Origin: Mycobacterium sp. OAS707
GTDB lineage: Bacteria > Actinomycetota > Actinomycetes > Mycobacteriales > Mycobacteriaceae
DNA: 64,000 nucleotides
Reading direction: 5' to 3'
Assembly (NCBI RefSeq): GCF_014873705.1
Contig: NZ_JADBDS010000006.1
Location: forward strand, 248,001-312,000
The notes under the pieces were generated by a model, which saw nothing but the letters and a program-made list of their open reading frames with translations, did no database searches and was not told the origin of the DNA. The position numbers and the translations under genes were made by a program. Positions 40,749 through 49,825 of this stretch are shown piece after piece. How positions within the stretch are numbered: the first letter of the stretch is position 1; every line of letters begins with the position of its first letter.

Positions 40749-40794
40749 TGGTCGAGCCTACGTCCGCCGGCCCGCGCCGCCTACCATGGCGGCC

Positions 40795-41313
40795 ATGACC
40801 CAATACGCTGCTTTTCTGCGTGGCGTCAACGTCGGCGGCGTCAACCTCAAGATGGCCGAGGTCGCCAAGGCGTTCGAGGAAGCCGGATTCACCAATGTGC
40901 GAACGATTTTGGCCAGCGGCAACGTGCTCCTGGAAAGCAGCGCGGGTGTCGATGCCGTGCGAAAGAAGGCAGAGAAGGCGTTACGCGACGCCTTCGGATA
41001 CGACGCCTGGGTATTGGCCTACGACTTGAAGACGGTCGCAGCAATCTCGAAGGCTTTTCCGTTCGAGCGCGAGGTCGAGGGTAAGCACTCCTACGTCACG
41101 TTCGTCACCGACAAAGACGTGCTCGACGAACTGGCCGCACTCGGCAAGGACGCCGGACCGGACGAAAAGGTCAAACGCGGCAAGGGCGTCATCTACTGGC
41201 AGTGCCCCAAGGGCACGCTCGGCACGACCATCGGGAAAACCATGGGCAAGAAGCGCTACAAGTCCTCGACCACGACCCGCAATCTGCGCACCGTCGAAAA
41301 GGTGCTGCGGTGA
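40795..41313 (+). CDS. DUF1697 protein (Rv1154c-like position)
   Basis: 172-residue cytosolic protein with the DUF1697 signature 'AAFLRGVNVGGVNLKMAEV' at the N-terminus and 'SGNVLLES' at about 40-47, ending in 'TTRNLRTVEKVL'. The fold is an alpha/beta sandwich of unknown function. ATG 40795 or an ATG 9 nt upstream could be used. The stop overlaps the GTG of the methyltransferase gene by 4 bp (gtga), so they are translationally coupled. Confidence 0.85.
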   Translation: MTQYAAFLRGVNVGGVNLKMAEVAKAFEEAGFTNVRTILASGNVLLESSAGVDAVRKKAEKALRDAFGYDAWVLAYDLKTVAAISKAFPFEREVEGKHSYVTFVTDKDVLDELAALGKDAGPDEKVKRGKGVIYWQCPKGTLGTTIGKTMGKKRYKSSTTTRNLRTVEKVLR

Positions 41314-42149
41314 GCTCCGCGCCCACCGTCAAGGTCGATGGCACGGTGCTGACGGGCGTCTCCGAGACCGCGCTGCTGACCTTGCGGGTGCGTGCGAACG
41401 AGGCGCGTAGGCCGGATTCGATCATCGACGACCCGGTGGCCATCGAGCTGGCCGACTCGATCGACTACGACTTCGCGAAGTTCGGTTTTTCCCGGCGCCA
41501 GGACATGGCGCTGCGGGCCGTGGCCTACGACAGGCACACCCGCCGTTATCTGACCGACCATCCCAAAGCCACCGTGGTGGCCCTGGCCGAGGGGTTGCAG
41601 ACCAGCTTCTACCGTCTGGATGCCGCAGGCGTCGGTGACCAATTCCAATGGCTCACAGTCGATCTCCCGCCGATGATCGACCTGCGTCGCAAGCTGCTGC
41701 CCGCGAGGGATCGGGTGCGGATGTGCGCCCAGTCTGCGCTCGACTTCACCTGGATGGATCAGGTGGACGCCGAACACGGCGTGTTCATCACCGCAGAGGG
41801 GCTGCTGATGTACTTGCAACCCGACGATGCGCTCGGCCTGATCGCCGCGTGCGCCGCGCGGTTTCCCGGCGGACAGATGATGTTCGACCTGCCGCCTGCC
41901 GGCTTGGCGGCAGTGCACCGCCGCGGCATGCGCACCTCGTTCCGTTACCGGGTCCCGCCGATGCCATTCAGCTTGTCGGTATCCGACGCCGCGAATCTGG
42001 TCAGTTCCGTGCCAGGCATCCGGGCAGTCCATGATCTGCCGTTTCCCGCGGGTCGCGGCAAGGTGCTGAACGCGCTGCTGTGGACGGCGCACCGGATCCC
42101 GTTACTCGATCCGATCAGGCCCGTGCTGACTCTGCTGGAATTCGGCTAG
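41310..42149 (+). CDS. omt: SAM-dependent O-methyltransferase (Omt, LCMT/TcmP type)
   Basis: 279-residue class I methyltransferase of the leucine-carboxymethyltransferase-like group, corresponding by position to Omt (Rv1153c). Features are 'GVSETALLTLRVRANEARRPDSIIDD' at the N-terminus, a SAM site 'VVALAEGLQTSFYRL' (about 82-96), where the usual acidic-Gly loop is ALAEGLQT, and 'VFITAEGLLMYLQPDDAL' (motif IV-like). Substrate unknown. GTG start coupled to DUF1697. Its last 35 bp overlap the 3' end of the monooxygenase gene on the other strand. Confidence 0.85.
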   Translation: MSSAPTVKVDGTVLTGVSETALLTLRVRANEARRPDSIIDDPVAIELADSIDYDFAKFGFSRRQDMALRAVAYDRHTRRYLTDHPKATVVALAEGLQTSFYRLDAAGVGDQFQWLTVDLPPMIDLRRKLLPARDRVRMCAQSALDFTWMDQVDAEHGVFITAEGLLMYLQPDDALGLIAACAARFPGGQMMFDLPPAGLAAVHRRGMRTSFRYRVPPMPFSLSVSDAANLVSSVPGIRAVHDLPFPAGRGKVLNALLWTAHRIPLLDPIRPVLTLLEFG

Positions 42150-43641
42150 CCTCGCGGTTCGAAGACCCAAAGTGCAAGTGGGGGTTGACAACTGATCCCT
42201 CGCGCAGCTGTTCGATGTCGTGGTAGTAGTTCATCTGCACGAGCCACGGGTCACCGTCGCCCTGTTTCGGCAACTGGTCGAGGGCACGCTGAATATAGCC
42301 GGCGCTGAGGTCGAGCATCGGCTGGGTCGACATCGCGGGGTCGGCCAGTTCGGGCCGCGCGATGTCGTAGCCGCAGGCGTCCATGTGCGTCAACAGGCGG
42401 CAGAAGTGCTCGCACAACAGGCCCACCTTGAGCGTCCACGAGGAGTTGGTGTATCCGAACGCGAACGCGAAGTTCGGGACGCCGGACAGCATCATGGCCT
42501 TGTAGACGACGGAATCGGTGGGATCGACTGGTGTCCCATCCACTGTCAACGACATGCCGCCGAACAGCTGAATATTCAAACCCGTTGCGGTGACGATGAT
42601 GTCGGCGTCGAGATGCTCCCCGGATTCCAGCAGTACACCGGTTTCGGTGAAGGTGGCAATCCGATCGGTGACCACCGAGGCCGCACCGCTGCTGATCGCC
42701 TTGAACAAGTCGGCGTCAGGCACCGTACACAGCCGCTGATCCCACGGGTTGTATGCGGGGCGGAAGTGCTCGTCGACCGGATAGCCCTCGGGTAGCTCCT
42801 TGGCGTTGAGGTGGCGGATCAGCCTGCGCGCCGCGGCGGGATACTTCTGCGACAACTGGTAGACCGCGCGTTGCCTGACGATGTTCTTGCGCCGGGCCAA
42901 CGCATAACCGCGCTTGGCGCCGAGCAGCTTTTGCGCCGCGTTGGCGAACGTGTCTTTCGACGGCACCGGGAGCACATAGGTCGGTGAGCGCTGGAGCATC
43001 GTCACATGGGCGGCCGTGCCTGCCATCGCGGGCACCAGCGTCACCGCTGTCGCGCCGCTGCCGATGATGACGACCTTCTTGCCCGCGTAGTCGAGATCCT
43101 CGGGCCAGTGCTGGGGATGCACGATCTGACCGCGAAATCGGTCGCGGCCGGGAAACTCCGGCGTGTAGCCCTTGTCGTAGCGGTAGTAGCCACCGGCGCA
43201 GAAGATCCAGTTCGCGCTGAACTGCACCAACTCCTCGGTGTCGTCCTCGTCGTTGAAGCGCTCGACGTCGACGACCCAGCGCGCGTCGTCGCTCGACCAC
43301 GCCGCGGCCAGCACCTTGTGGTGGAACCGGATGTTGGCGTCGATGCCGTTCTCCGCGGTGGTCTCACGCAGGTAGGCCAGAATCTTGTCGGCCGACGCAA
43401 TCGCGTCCTCGTCCTGCCACGGCTTGAACTCGTAGCCGAACGTGTGCAGATCGGAATCCGAGCGAATCCCCGGATAGCGGAACAGGTCCCACGTGCCACC
43501 CGACGCGCCACGCGCCTCGAGAACGGCGTAGGTCCGGTCCGCATGCTCCTGCTGCAGGTAGTACGCCGCGCCGATGCCGGAGATGCCTGCGCCGACGATC
43601 AGAACGTCGACGTGCTCGATGTGACTGGAGGTGCGGGCCAT
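42115..43641 (-). CDS. Flavin-containing monooxygenase, Baeyer-Villiger type (EthA-like)
   Basis: 508-residue FAD/NADPH enzyme. First Rossmann motif 'VLIVGAGISGIGAAYYL' (about 13-29), BVMO fingerprint 'FRGQIVHPQHWPED' (about 165-178), second Rossmann 'VVIIGSGATAVTLVPAM' (about 184-200). It belongs to the group of EthA and MymA, which oxidise ketones, sulfides or thioamides. The ATG at 43641 has caggag upstream; the 34 residues before it in frame are not family-like. Divergent from a PucR-type regulator with 130 bp and a palindrome between, so probably under its control. Confidence 0.92.
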   Translation of the reverse strand: MARTSSHIEHVDVLIVGAGISGIGAAYYLQQEHADRTYAVLEARGASGGTWDLFRYPGIRSDSDLHTFGYEFKPWQDEDAIASADKILAYLRETTAENGIDANIRFHHKVLAAAWSSDDARWVVDVERFNDEDDTEELVQFSANWIFCAGGYYRYDKGYTPEFPGRDRFRGQIVHPQHWPEDLDYAGKKVVIIGSGATAVTLVPAMAGTAAHVTMLQRSPTYVLPVPSKDTFANAAQKLLGAKRGYALARRKNIVRQRAVYQLSQKYPAAARRLIRHLNAKELPEGYPVDEHFRPAYNPWDQRLCTVPDADLFKAISSGAASVVTDRIATFTETGVLLESGEHLDADIIVTATGLNIQLFGGMSLTVDGTPVDPTDSVVYKAMMLSGVPNFAFAFGYTNSSWTLKVGLLCEHFCRLLTHMDACGYDIARPELADPAMSTQPMLDLSAGYIQRALDQLPKQGDGDPWLVQMNYYHDIEQLREGSVVNPHLHFGSSNREASRIPAESARA

Positions 43642-43735
43642 GGTGTGACTCCTGACGACGGGTTTTCGTTGCATTGATGGTCGCGTCTGGAGGTCCGCGA
43701 ACCCAAGAGCAAATCGTCTCAATATCGCTCTTCTA

Positions 43736-43752
43736 TGGTGCACTTTGCACCA
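43736..43752. promoter_or_regulatory. Operator-like palindrome between monooxygenase and pucR-type genes
   Basis: TGGTGCA-ctt-TGCACCA is a perfect 7-bp inverted repeat with 3-bp spacer, 20 bp before the regulator ATG (43772) and about 95 bp before the divergent monooxygenase gene. It is a good candidate site for the PucR-like protein. Confidence 0.5.
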
Positions 43753-43771
43753 GGCGGTCTACCGTGGTGCG

Positions 43772-44974
43772 ATGACGTCGAATCCCCCGTCGGCCCCGGT
43801 CAGGGAGCTGATCCGGCAGTGCGCGCAGATCATCGTCAATGCGCCGCCGGAGTGGCTCGAGGAGCTCGACACCGCCGTGCTCGGCGCCAACCCGGCGATC
43901 GCCGCCGACCCCGACCTCGCCGGGGCGGTGAGCCGCAGCAATCAGGCCAACCTGTACTTCTGGTCCACCGCCAACGTCCGCGATCCCGGCGCGCCGGTAC
44001 CGCCCAACACCGGACCTGAGCCGGTGACCGTCGCGCGCGAACTGGTGCGTCGAGGACTCGACGCGTTCGCGCTGGACGCGTATCGCGTAGGCGAGGGAGT
44101 GGCGTGGCGGCGGCTGATGGAAATCGCGTTCGGGCTGACCTCGGATCCGGTGGAGCTGCACGAATTGCTCGACGTGTGCTCGCGGTCGATCAGCGCGTTC
44201 GTCGACGCCACGCTGGCGGCCATCGCGGCCCAGATCGACCTGGAGCGCGACGAACTCACCCGCGGGACGCACGCCGAACGTCGCGAGACCGTCGCGCTGC
44301 TTCTCGATGGCGCGCCCATTCCCCGCAGGCGCGCCGAGGAACGACTCGGCTATGCATTGACCGGACCTCACACCGCCGCGGTCATCTGGACCGACGATCC
44401 CGGCGGCGATCTGGCCCGACTCGACCGAGCAGCCCAGGCTTTCGGGCACGCAGCGGCAGGCCGCATGCTGAGCGTGCTGGCCAGTACGGCGACCCGATGG
44501 GTCTGGGTGGCGGGCACACTCGACACCGGCGCAGTGCTGCGGTCAGTCGCCGCGACGCCCGACGTCCGCATCGCGATCGGCCCGATGGCCACCGGAGTCG
44601 ACGGATTTCGGCGCAGTCACTTCGACGCGATCATCACCCAACAGTTCATGGCGCGGTTGCATTCGCCTCAGCAGGTCGCGCTGTTCACCGACGTCCAACT
44701 CGTCGCGCTGATCACCGCCGACACCGACCGCGCCGCCGAGTTCGTCAAACACACACTGGGCGATCTCGAGTCCGCAGGATCCGAATTACAGGACACGGTA
44801 AGGACTTTCGTCGCATCACAGTGCAACGCGTCGCGAGCCGCGCAACGTCTCTACACCCACCGCAACACCTTGCTGCGGCGCCTGGCCCGCGCCGATGAAC
44901 TGCTGCCCCGACCGCTGGCAGACGCCAGCGTCGACGTCGCGGTCGCTCTGGACGTGCTGCGCTGGCGCGGCTGA
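43772..44974 (+). CDS. PucR/CdaR-type transcriptional regulator
   Basis: 400-residue regulator. The N-terminal two thirds hold the GGDEF-like/CdaR middle domain seen in this class. The C-terminus has the PucR helix-turn-helix (about 335-395): 'FVASQCNASRAAQRLYTHRNTLLRRLARADELL', of which 'AAQRLYTHRNTLLRRL' is the signature. Such proteins often activate neighbouring catabolic genes. Chosen ATG 43772; the frame is open 9 codons upstream across the palindrome. Divergent monooxygenase is the obvious target. The stop abuts the stop of the GntR gene without a gap. Confidence 0.85.
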   Translation: MTSNPPSAPVRELIRQCAQIIVNAPPEWLEELDTAVLGANPAIAADPDLAGAVSRSNQANLYFWSTANVRDPGAPVPPNTGPEPVTVARELVRRGLDAFALDAYRVGEGVAWRRLMEIAFGLTSDPVELHELLDVCSRSISAFVDATLAAIAAQIDLERDELTRGTHAERRETVALLLDGAPIPRRRAEERLGYALTGPHTAAVIWTDDPGGDLARLDRAAQAFGHAAAGRMLSVLASTATRWVWVAGTLDTGAVLRSVAATPDVRIAIGPMATGVDGFRRSHFDAIITQQFMARLHSPQQVALFTDVQLVALITADTDRAAEFVKHTLGDLESAGSELQDTVRTFVASQCNASRAAQRLYTHRNTLLRRLARADELLPRPLADASVDVAVALDVLRWRG

Positions 44975-45346
44975 TCAGCCGAAGGCCGCCTCGACGTATT
45001 TCAAGGCCTCGTCCTTGTCGACGCCCAGCGCGCGCGCCGCGGACACAAACGTGTGCGCCGCGGTCGCCATCGCGGAGTCGGCCGGATCGACACGGGCAAC
45101 GAAAGTACCGAAGCGGCCCCGGGTTTCGAGCACACCCGCCGACTCCAGCTCCCGATATGCGCGCGCCACCGTGTTGACCGCCAGGCTCATCTGCCCCGCC
45201 AGTTCGCGGACCGTCGGCAATCGGGTGCCCGGCGGCAGCCTGCCGTCCCGGATCCCGTCGATGATCTGCGTCCTGAGCTGGTCGAAAAGCGGCTTGGCGG
45301 CGTGCTGGTCAATGCGAACCCAATCCCCCAACTCGGCCACGTGCAT
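44975..45346 (-). CDS. GntR-family regulator, YtrA-like (Rv1152-like)
   Basis: 123-residue short GntR protein. The winged HTH (about 17-85) has 'PLFDQLRTQIIDGIRDGRLPPGTRLPTVREL' features and the recognition helix 'LAVNTVARAYRELESAGVLETRGRFGTFVA'. The C-terminal dimer part is only about 35 residues, as in YtrA types. Divergent by 31 bp from the sirtuin gene, as Rv1152 is from Rv1151c, so it may control that gene as well as itself. Confidence 0.9.
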   Translation of the reverse strand: MHVAELGDWVRIDQHAAKPLFDQLRTQIIDGIRDGRLPPGTRLPTVRELAGQMSLAVNTVARAYRELESAGVLETRGRFGTFVARVDPADSAMATAAHTFVSAARALGVDKDEALKYVEAAFG

Positions 45347-45377
45347 CAGTATCGCTTAAACGGGCTACTTTGGTGAT

Positions 45378-46091
45378 GTGCAAGTGACGGTGCTCAGCGG
45401 AGCAGGCATTTCCGCCGAGAGCGGGGTGCCGACCTTCCGCGATGCCGAGACGGGGCTGTGGGCGAAGGTCGACCCCTATGAGATCTCCAGCGCCGAGGGT
45501 TGGCAGGACCACCCCGACAAGGTGTGGGCGTGGTACCTGTGGCGTCATCAGATGATGGGCTCGGTGCAGCCGAACGACGGCCATCTCGCCGTGGCGGCCT
45601 GGCAGGACTACGCCGACGTGCACGTGGTCACCCAGAACGTCGACAATCTGCATGAGCGCGCGGGCAGCAAGCGCGTCTATCACCTGCACGGCAGCTTGTT
45701 CGAATTCCGTTGCGACCGTTGCGGCCGCGAGTATCTCGACGAGTTGCCGACGATGCCTGAACCCGTGGAATCGGTCGAACCGCCGCGATGCGTGTGCGGC
45801 GGATTGATCCGCCCGAATGTGGTGTGGTTCGGCGAAGCACTGCCCGACGAGGCGTGGCAACGCTCGCTCGACGCGGTCACGCATGCCGACCTCGTGATCG
45901 TCGTCGGCACTTCGTCGATCGTCTACCCCGCCGCAGGGTTGCCTGAGCTGGCGCTGGCCAACGGCACCGTCGTCGTCGAAGTGAACCCGGAGCCCACGCC
46001 GCTGTCCGACGCCGCGACGGCCGTCGTCCGCGAATCGGCGGCCACCGCGCTGCCCACCTTGCTGCAGCGCCTGCCCGCCCTACTTCCCTAG
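45378..46091 (+). CDS. cobB: NAD-dependent protein deacylase, class III sirtuin
   Basis: 237-residue sirtuin. NAD-binding 'GAGISAESGVPTFRD' (8-22), 'TQNVDNLH' (85-92) and catalytic His104 in 'YHLHGS' are present. The zinc site is Cys112-x2-Cys115 with Cys138-x-Cys140. Tyr53 and Arg56 of the YxxR motif ('WYLWRH') mark class III (SIRT5/CobB-like) enzymes, which remove succinyl and malonyl as well as acetyl groups from lysines. Targets probably include acyl-CoA metabolism enzymes. GTG start; followed by a convergent terminator hairpin. Confidence 0.95.
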   Translation: MQVTVLSGAGISAESGVPTFRDAETGLWAKVDPYEISSAEGWQDHPDKVWAWYLWRHQMMGSVQPNDGHLAVAAWQDYADVHVVTQNVDNLHERAGSKRVYHLHGSLFEFRCDRCGREYLDELPTMPEPVESVEPPRCVCGGLIRPNVVWFGEALPDEAWQRSLDAVTHADLVIVVGTSSIVYPAAGLPELALANGTVVVEVNPEPTPLSDAATAVVRESAATALPTLLQRLPALLP

Positions 46092-46098
46092 CGATTCT

Positions 46099-46133
46099 GT
46101 GCAGTTTGTTGCGCTCACCGCCACAAGCTGCAC
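46099..46133. terminator. Bidirectional terminator hairpin
   Basis: GTGCAGTTTGTT (46099-46110) pairs with CACAAGCTGCAC (46122-46133) through a stem of about 11 bp with one G-T pair. It lies between the convergent sirtuin and methyltransferase stops. Confidence 0.6.
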
Positions 46134-46138
46134 ACAGC

Positions 46139-46771
46139 TCACGGTTTGACGGCCCGGCCGATAGCGACTTCCGACGACGGCACCGGCACCCACGGCGGCA
46201 ACACCCACTCGCGACGCGATCTGGACACTTTGAAGCCGGCATTGACAATTGTCTGCTCGGTATGGCGATGCGTGTGGCAGTTGCCTGCCATCCGCGGCCA
46301 CAGCGTGGCGTCGGCGAACCTCTGCAGCCGATCGCGCCAACCGCTGCTGGCGACGTGTTCGAAGTAGCGCAGTTCACCACCGGGCTTGAGTACCGAAAAG
46401 AGTTGACGCACAACCTGATCAGGGTCGTCGACCGAGCACAGCACCAGGGAACACACCGCCGCGTCGAACGGCTCAGCGTCCGCGAACTGTTCCACCGTGT
46501 TGGCGCTGACGCGGATCGGCACCGACGCCGCAGCGGCCGCCTGCTCAGCCTGTACCGACAGCCTGCGCTCGGGCTCGACGGCGACCACCTCGGTCACGGT
46601 GTCGGGATACAACTCGAAGTTCGTCCCGGTGCCTGCGCCGACCTCGAGCACGCGTCCCGAGAGGCCGGCAAGGTTCTCGCGGCGCAGTTGCTTCAATGAC
46701 TCCGGTTCATGGCTTGCCATCCACGTCCACATCCGCGCGAAGAACGGATTGTCCACTTCGCTTGTGCTCAT
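46139..46771 (-). CDS. SAM-dependent methyltransferase (Rv1147-like)
   Basis: 210-residue class I methyltransferase. The SAM site 'VLEVGAGTGTNFELYP' (about 41-56) is motif I, 'VAVEPERRL' is motif II, and 'FDAAVCSLVLCSVDDP' motif IV. It resembles the methyltransferase-like METTL7/UbiE group and Rv1147 by position. Substrate unknown, probably a lipid or quinone. The start lies 65 bp inside the preceding tetR gene; the ATG begins the family N-terminus 'DNPFFARMW', so real overlap is likely. Third gene of the mmpL13 unit. Confidence 0.85.
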   Translation of the reverse strand: MSTSEVDNPFFARMWTWMASHEPESLKQLRRENLAGLSGRVLEVGAGTGTNFELYPDTVTEVVAVEPERRLSVQAEQAAAAASVPIRVSANTVEQFADAEPFDAAVCSLVLCSVDDPDQVVRQLFSVLKPGGELRYFEHVASSGWRDRLQRFADATLWPRMAGNCHTHRHTEQTIVNAGFKVSRSRREWVLPPWVPVPSSEVAIGRAVKP

Positions 46772-47447
46772 CGAGCATTCCCTTCAGCAGTGCGATGGCC
46801 GCCGAGGGCGGCAGATCCGGATCGATGGCACCGGAAACGATCTGGCCGGCGCACACCGATCTCATCACTCGGTCGGCGAACTCTTCGATATCGCCCCACG
46901 GCAGGTACGGCCGCGAAATCAGTAGAGCCGACAGCCCATGGGCCACGGTCCACAGCTCCAGTGCCTTCACAACGGGGTCGCCAGGCGGGTAGGTTCCCTC
47001 AGCCATCAACGTTTCCACCGACGCGCGCATGTGGACGAAGGCGGAACTGTTCAGCGCGACGTCGATGTCGCTGCCGGGCCGACTCTCGGCCATGGTCGCA
47101 ATCCGGTACAGCTCAGGGGTTTTCAACGCGAACCGGACATAGGCCAGACCCTGTGCGCGCAAGACGTCGATGGTCGAGGGCTGATCCGTCGCGACACGCT
47201 GCATCTCCTCGTCGAGCTTCTCGAAGTACCTGGCGCAAACGGCGTCGAGCAGCGCGTCCTTGTCGGCGAAATGCAGATAGATCGACGGCGGCGTGACCCC
47301 GACCCGCTGGGCGACCGAGCGGATGGACACCGACTTCGCGTGCCCGGTTTCCAGCAGCAGTTCGGTCGTGGCGTCGAGGATTTCGTCACGCAACTGTTCG
47401 CCCGAACCGCGCGGGGCGCGGCGGCGACGCAACGGCTGGATCGACAC
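46707..47447 (-). CDS. TetR-family regulator in the mmpL13 operon
   Basis: 246-residue TetR protein with HTH at about 20-66 ('SIRSVAQRVGVTPPSIYLHFADKDALL') and a WHG-like C-terminal domain ('ELWTVAHGLSALLISRPYLPW', about 165-185). GTG start one base after the mmpL13 stop codon, so it is co-translated with the transporter it probably regulates; a likely operator lies upstream of mmpL13 at 49760. Overlaps the methyltransferase start by 65 bp. Confidence 0.88.
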   Translation of the reverse strand: MSIQPLRRRRAPRGSGEQLRDEILDATTELLLETGHAKSVSIRSVAQRVGVTPPSIYLHFADKDALLDAVCARYFEKLDEEMQRVATDQPSTIDVLRAQGLAYVRFALKTPELYRIATMAESRPGSDIDVALNSSAFVHMRASVETLMAEGTYPPGDPVVKALELWTVAHGLSALLISRPYLPWGDIEEFADRVMRSVCAGQIVSGAIDPDLPPSAAIALLKGMLDEHKRSGQSVLRADVDVDGKP

Positions 47448-47448
47448 G

Positions 47449-49725
47449 CTACTCAGTGTCCGTTACCGACGCCGCGACGCGTTCACGTTTCTCTATGGGC
47501 GCGTCGCCGTCACCGGACTCGTCGACCCCGATGCGGTCGTGCAGCCTGGCGAGCGGCTTTGGTGCCCACCAGTTCCACCGGCCGAGCACGTGCATGAACG
47601 CGGGCAGCAGCAGCATGCGGACCAGGGTTGCGTCCGCGATCACCGCGAGCGTCAGGCCGACGCCGAACATCCGCATGAACGCCACCTTGGCCGCGATCAG
47701 CGCGGCGAACGAAATCGCCATCAGCAGCGCGGCGGCGGTGACGACACGACCGGTGCGCGCCAGACCGAGCGCGACACTCTCGTCGTTGTCGGCTCGCGTC
47801 TTACCGGATTTGAGCCAGTATTCGCGGATACGCGACACCAGGAACACTTCGTAGTCCATCGACAACCCGAACGCGATGCAGAACAACAGCACCGGCATGT
47901 TCGCGACGAGCGTTCCAGTCGGAGTCGTGCCAAGTGCGCCGAGGTGTCCCTCCTGGAAGATCCACACCAGCGCGCCAAATGCCGCGGTCAGCGATAAGAC
48001 GTTGAGCACCAACGCCTTGAGCGGCAATATCACGCTGCCGGTGAGCAGGAACAGCAACACGAACGTGATCACCGCGATGATCCCGAGAACCATCGGCAAC
48101 CGCGACGTGATCGCCTCCGAGCTGTCGCGGTTGACCTGCGCGACACCGGTCAACTCGACATGCTGCCCCGCCGGTGGCGGCACCGCGCGCAACCGGTCGA
48201 GCTGCGATTCGGATGCGTCGCTGAACAACGGCGCAGTGCTACCTACCGTGAGGAATGCGCTACCGTCCTTGAATCCGGTTGCGGCAGAAGGTGGCCCGAC
48301 CGATCGACCGCCCGCGTATGTGCCGCCCGGCGCGGACACCGACGACACGTCGGGCACCTGCGACAGCGCCGAGGCGTAACGGTCGACGTCGGCGGGTGTG
48401 ACGCCTGCGGCATTGGGCATGACGACGGTGACGTTGCGCGCCGAGTCGACCGCGAAGTTGGCGCGCAGGTCGTCGCCGACCTGACGGGCAGACAGCGACT
48501 GCGGCAGCACGCGCTCGTCGGGGAAGCCCCACCTGATGTTGAGGAACGGTGCGCCGAGCATCAGTAGCAGTGCGACGATCGCGATACCAATCGGAACTGC
48601 CCGGCGCATAACGATTTTCGTCGAGCGGTACCAGAAGTTCTGCTCGATCGGCTTGGGCACCGGATCGGGCCGCCGGAACACCCAGCGCGCGAGCCTGCGC
48701 GCGTCCAACGAGTCCAGCCTGTCGCCGAGCAGCGCGATCGCAGCAGGTGCCACCACAATAGCGGCGATGGCCGCGAACACCACCACGGCAATGCCCGCGT
48801 AGGCGAACGACTTCAGGAAGTACATGGGGAAAAGCACCATCGCGACCATCGACAGCGCGACGGTCATCGCCGAGAACAGCACCGTGCGCCCCGCGGTCAT
48901 CATGGTGCGCACCAGCGCGCGGTCGCGGTCGGCGCCTTCGGCGAGTTCATCGCGATATCTGCTGATGATCAACAGCGTGTAGTCGATGGCAAGCGCCAAA
49001 CCCATTGCGACCGTGAGGTTCAGCGCGAAGATCGACACGTCGGTGATCAAGGTGACCGCCCGCAGCACCGCCATCGAACCGAGAATCGCGAAGCCGCCGA
49101 CGGCCAACGGCAGCGCAGCGGAGATCAGCCCGCCGAACACCCAGACCAAGACGATGAAGCTCAGCGGGATCGCGATGGATTCCATTGTCAGCAGGTCTTT
49201 TTCGCTCTGGGCGTTGATCTGCACGTAGGTCATCGCCTCGCCGCCCGCGCGCACCGTGACGCCGTCGCGGTCGTGGATGAGTCGCTCAGTCAGCTCTTTG
49301 GCATGCTGCTGGGCGCCGCTCTCCCCGCCGGTGATGCCTGCGACGATCAGCCCGGTCTTGCCGTCCTTACTCATCAGCGCCGGCGCGGCGGACTCGGGGG
49401 CAGTCCACACGGACGTCACATCGCCGACATAGGGCGACGCCTTCAACTGGTCGACGATGTCGGTTCCGACGGCGCGGGCCGCAGCGCCCTGCGCGCCGGC
49501 ACCCGAGGTCACGCTGATCAACAGCTCCATGTCGCCCTGACCGAACTTGTCGACGAGCAATTTCGTCGCTTGGGCGGACTCCGAAGTCGGGTCCTGGAAG
49601 CCACCCGCGGACAGATGCTTGGCAACAGGGATGCCGAAGATGCCGCAAGCCACCATCACCAGGAGCGCGACCGCGATGATTCGCCGCGGCGCGGCGATGG
49701 CCAGTAGGGCGATTCGTTGCAGCAC
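47449..49725 (-). CDS. mmpL13: RND-type lipid transporter MmpL13 (intact)
   Basis: 758-residue MMPL protein with 12 predicted helices in two repeated halves, each with a large periplasmic loop (about 40-175 and 400-520). Family motifs are the Asp-Tyr pair in helix 4 ('LALAIDYTLLIISRYRDE', about 250-267) and its second copy ('FGLSMDYEVFLVSRIREY', about 605-622), which carry the proton relay. In H37Rv this locus is split into mmpL13a and mmpL13b (from memory); here it is one frame. Substrate unknown, likely an envelope lipid. GTG 49725 with ggaagga upstream was chosen over TTG 49740. Confidence 0.92.
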   Translation of the reverse strand: MLQRIALLAIAAPRRIIAVALLVMVACGIFGIPVAKHLSAGGFQDPTSESAQATKLLVDKFGQGDMELLISVTSGAGAQGAAARAVGTDIVDQLKASPYVGDVTSVWTAPESAAPALMSKDGKTGLIVAGITGGESGAQQHAKELTERLIHDRDGVTVRAGGEAMTYVQINAQSEKDLLTMESIAIPLSFIVLVWVFGGLISAALPLAVGGFAILGSMAVLRAVTLITDVSIFALNLTVAMGLALAIDYTLLIISRYRDELAEGADRDRALVRTMMTAGRTVLFSAMTVALSMVAMVLFPMYFLKSFAYAGIAVVVFAAIAAIVVAPAAIALLGDRLDSLDARRLARWVFRRPDPVPKPIEQNFWYRSTKIVMRRAVPIGIAIVALLLMLGAPFLNIRWGFPDERVLPQSLSARQVGDDLRANFAVDSARNVTVVMPNAAGVTPADVDRYASALSQVPDVSSVSAPGGTYAGGRSVGPPSAATGFKDGSAFLTVGSTAPLFSDASESQLDRLRAVPPPAGQHVELTGVAQVNRDSSEAITSRLPMVLGIIAVITFVLLFLLTGSVILPLKALVLNVLSLTAAFGALVWIFQEGHLGALGTTPTGTLVANMPVLLFCIAFGLSMDYEVFLVSRIREYWLKSGKTRADNDESVALGLARTGRVVTAAALLMAISFAALIAAKVAFMRMFGVGLTLAVIADATLVRMLLLPAFMHVLGRWNWWAPKPLARLHDRIGVDESGDGDAPIEKRERVAASVTDTE

Positions 49726-49759
49726 GTGGCGTCCTTCCAAACGAGATATCGCCGATAAC

Positions 49760-49772
49760 TTACCAGCGGTAA
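49760..49772. promoter_or_regulatory. TetR-type operator upstream of mmpL13
   Basis: TTACC-agc-GGTAA is a perfect 5-bp inverted repeat with 3-bp spacer, embedded in further taactta words (49756-49777) and 35 bp before the mmpL13 start. It is a candidate site for the TetR protein of this operon. Confidence 0.45.
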
Positions 49773-49825
49773 CTTAGCGAGATCAACATGTCTCTCTCTT
49801 GATAACTACGTCGCGGCGCGGACCG

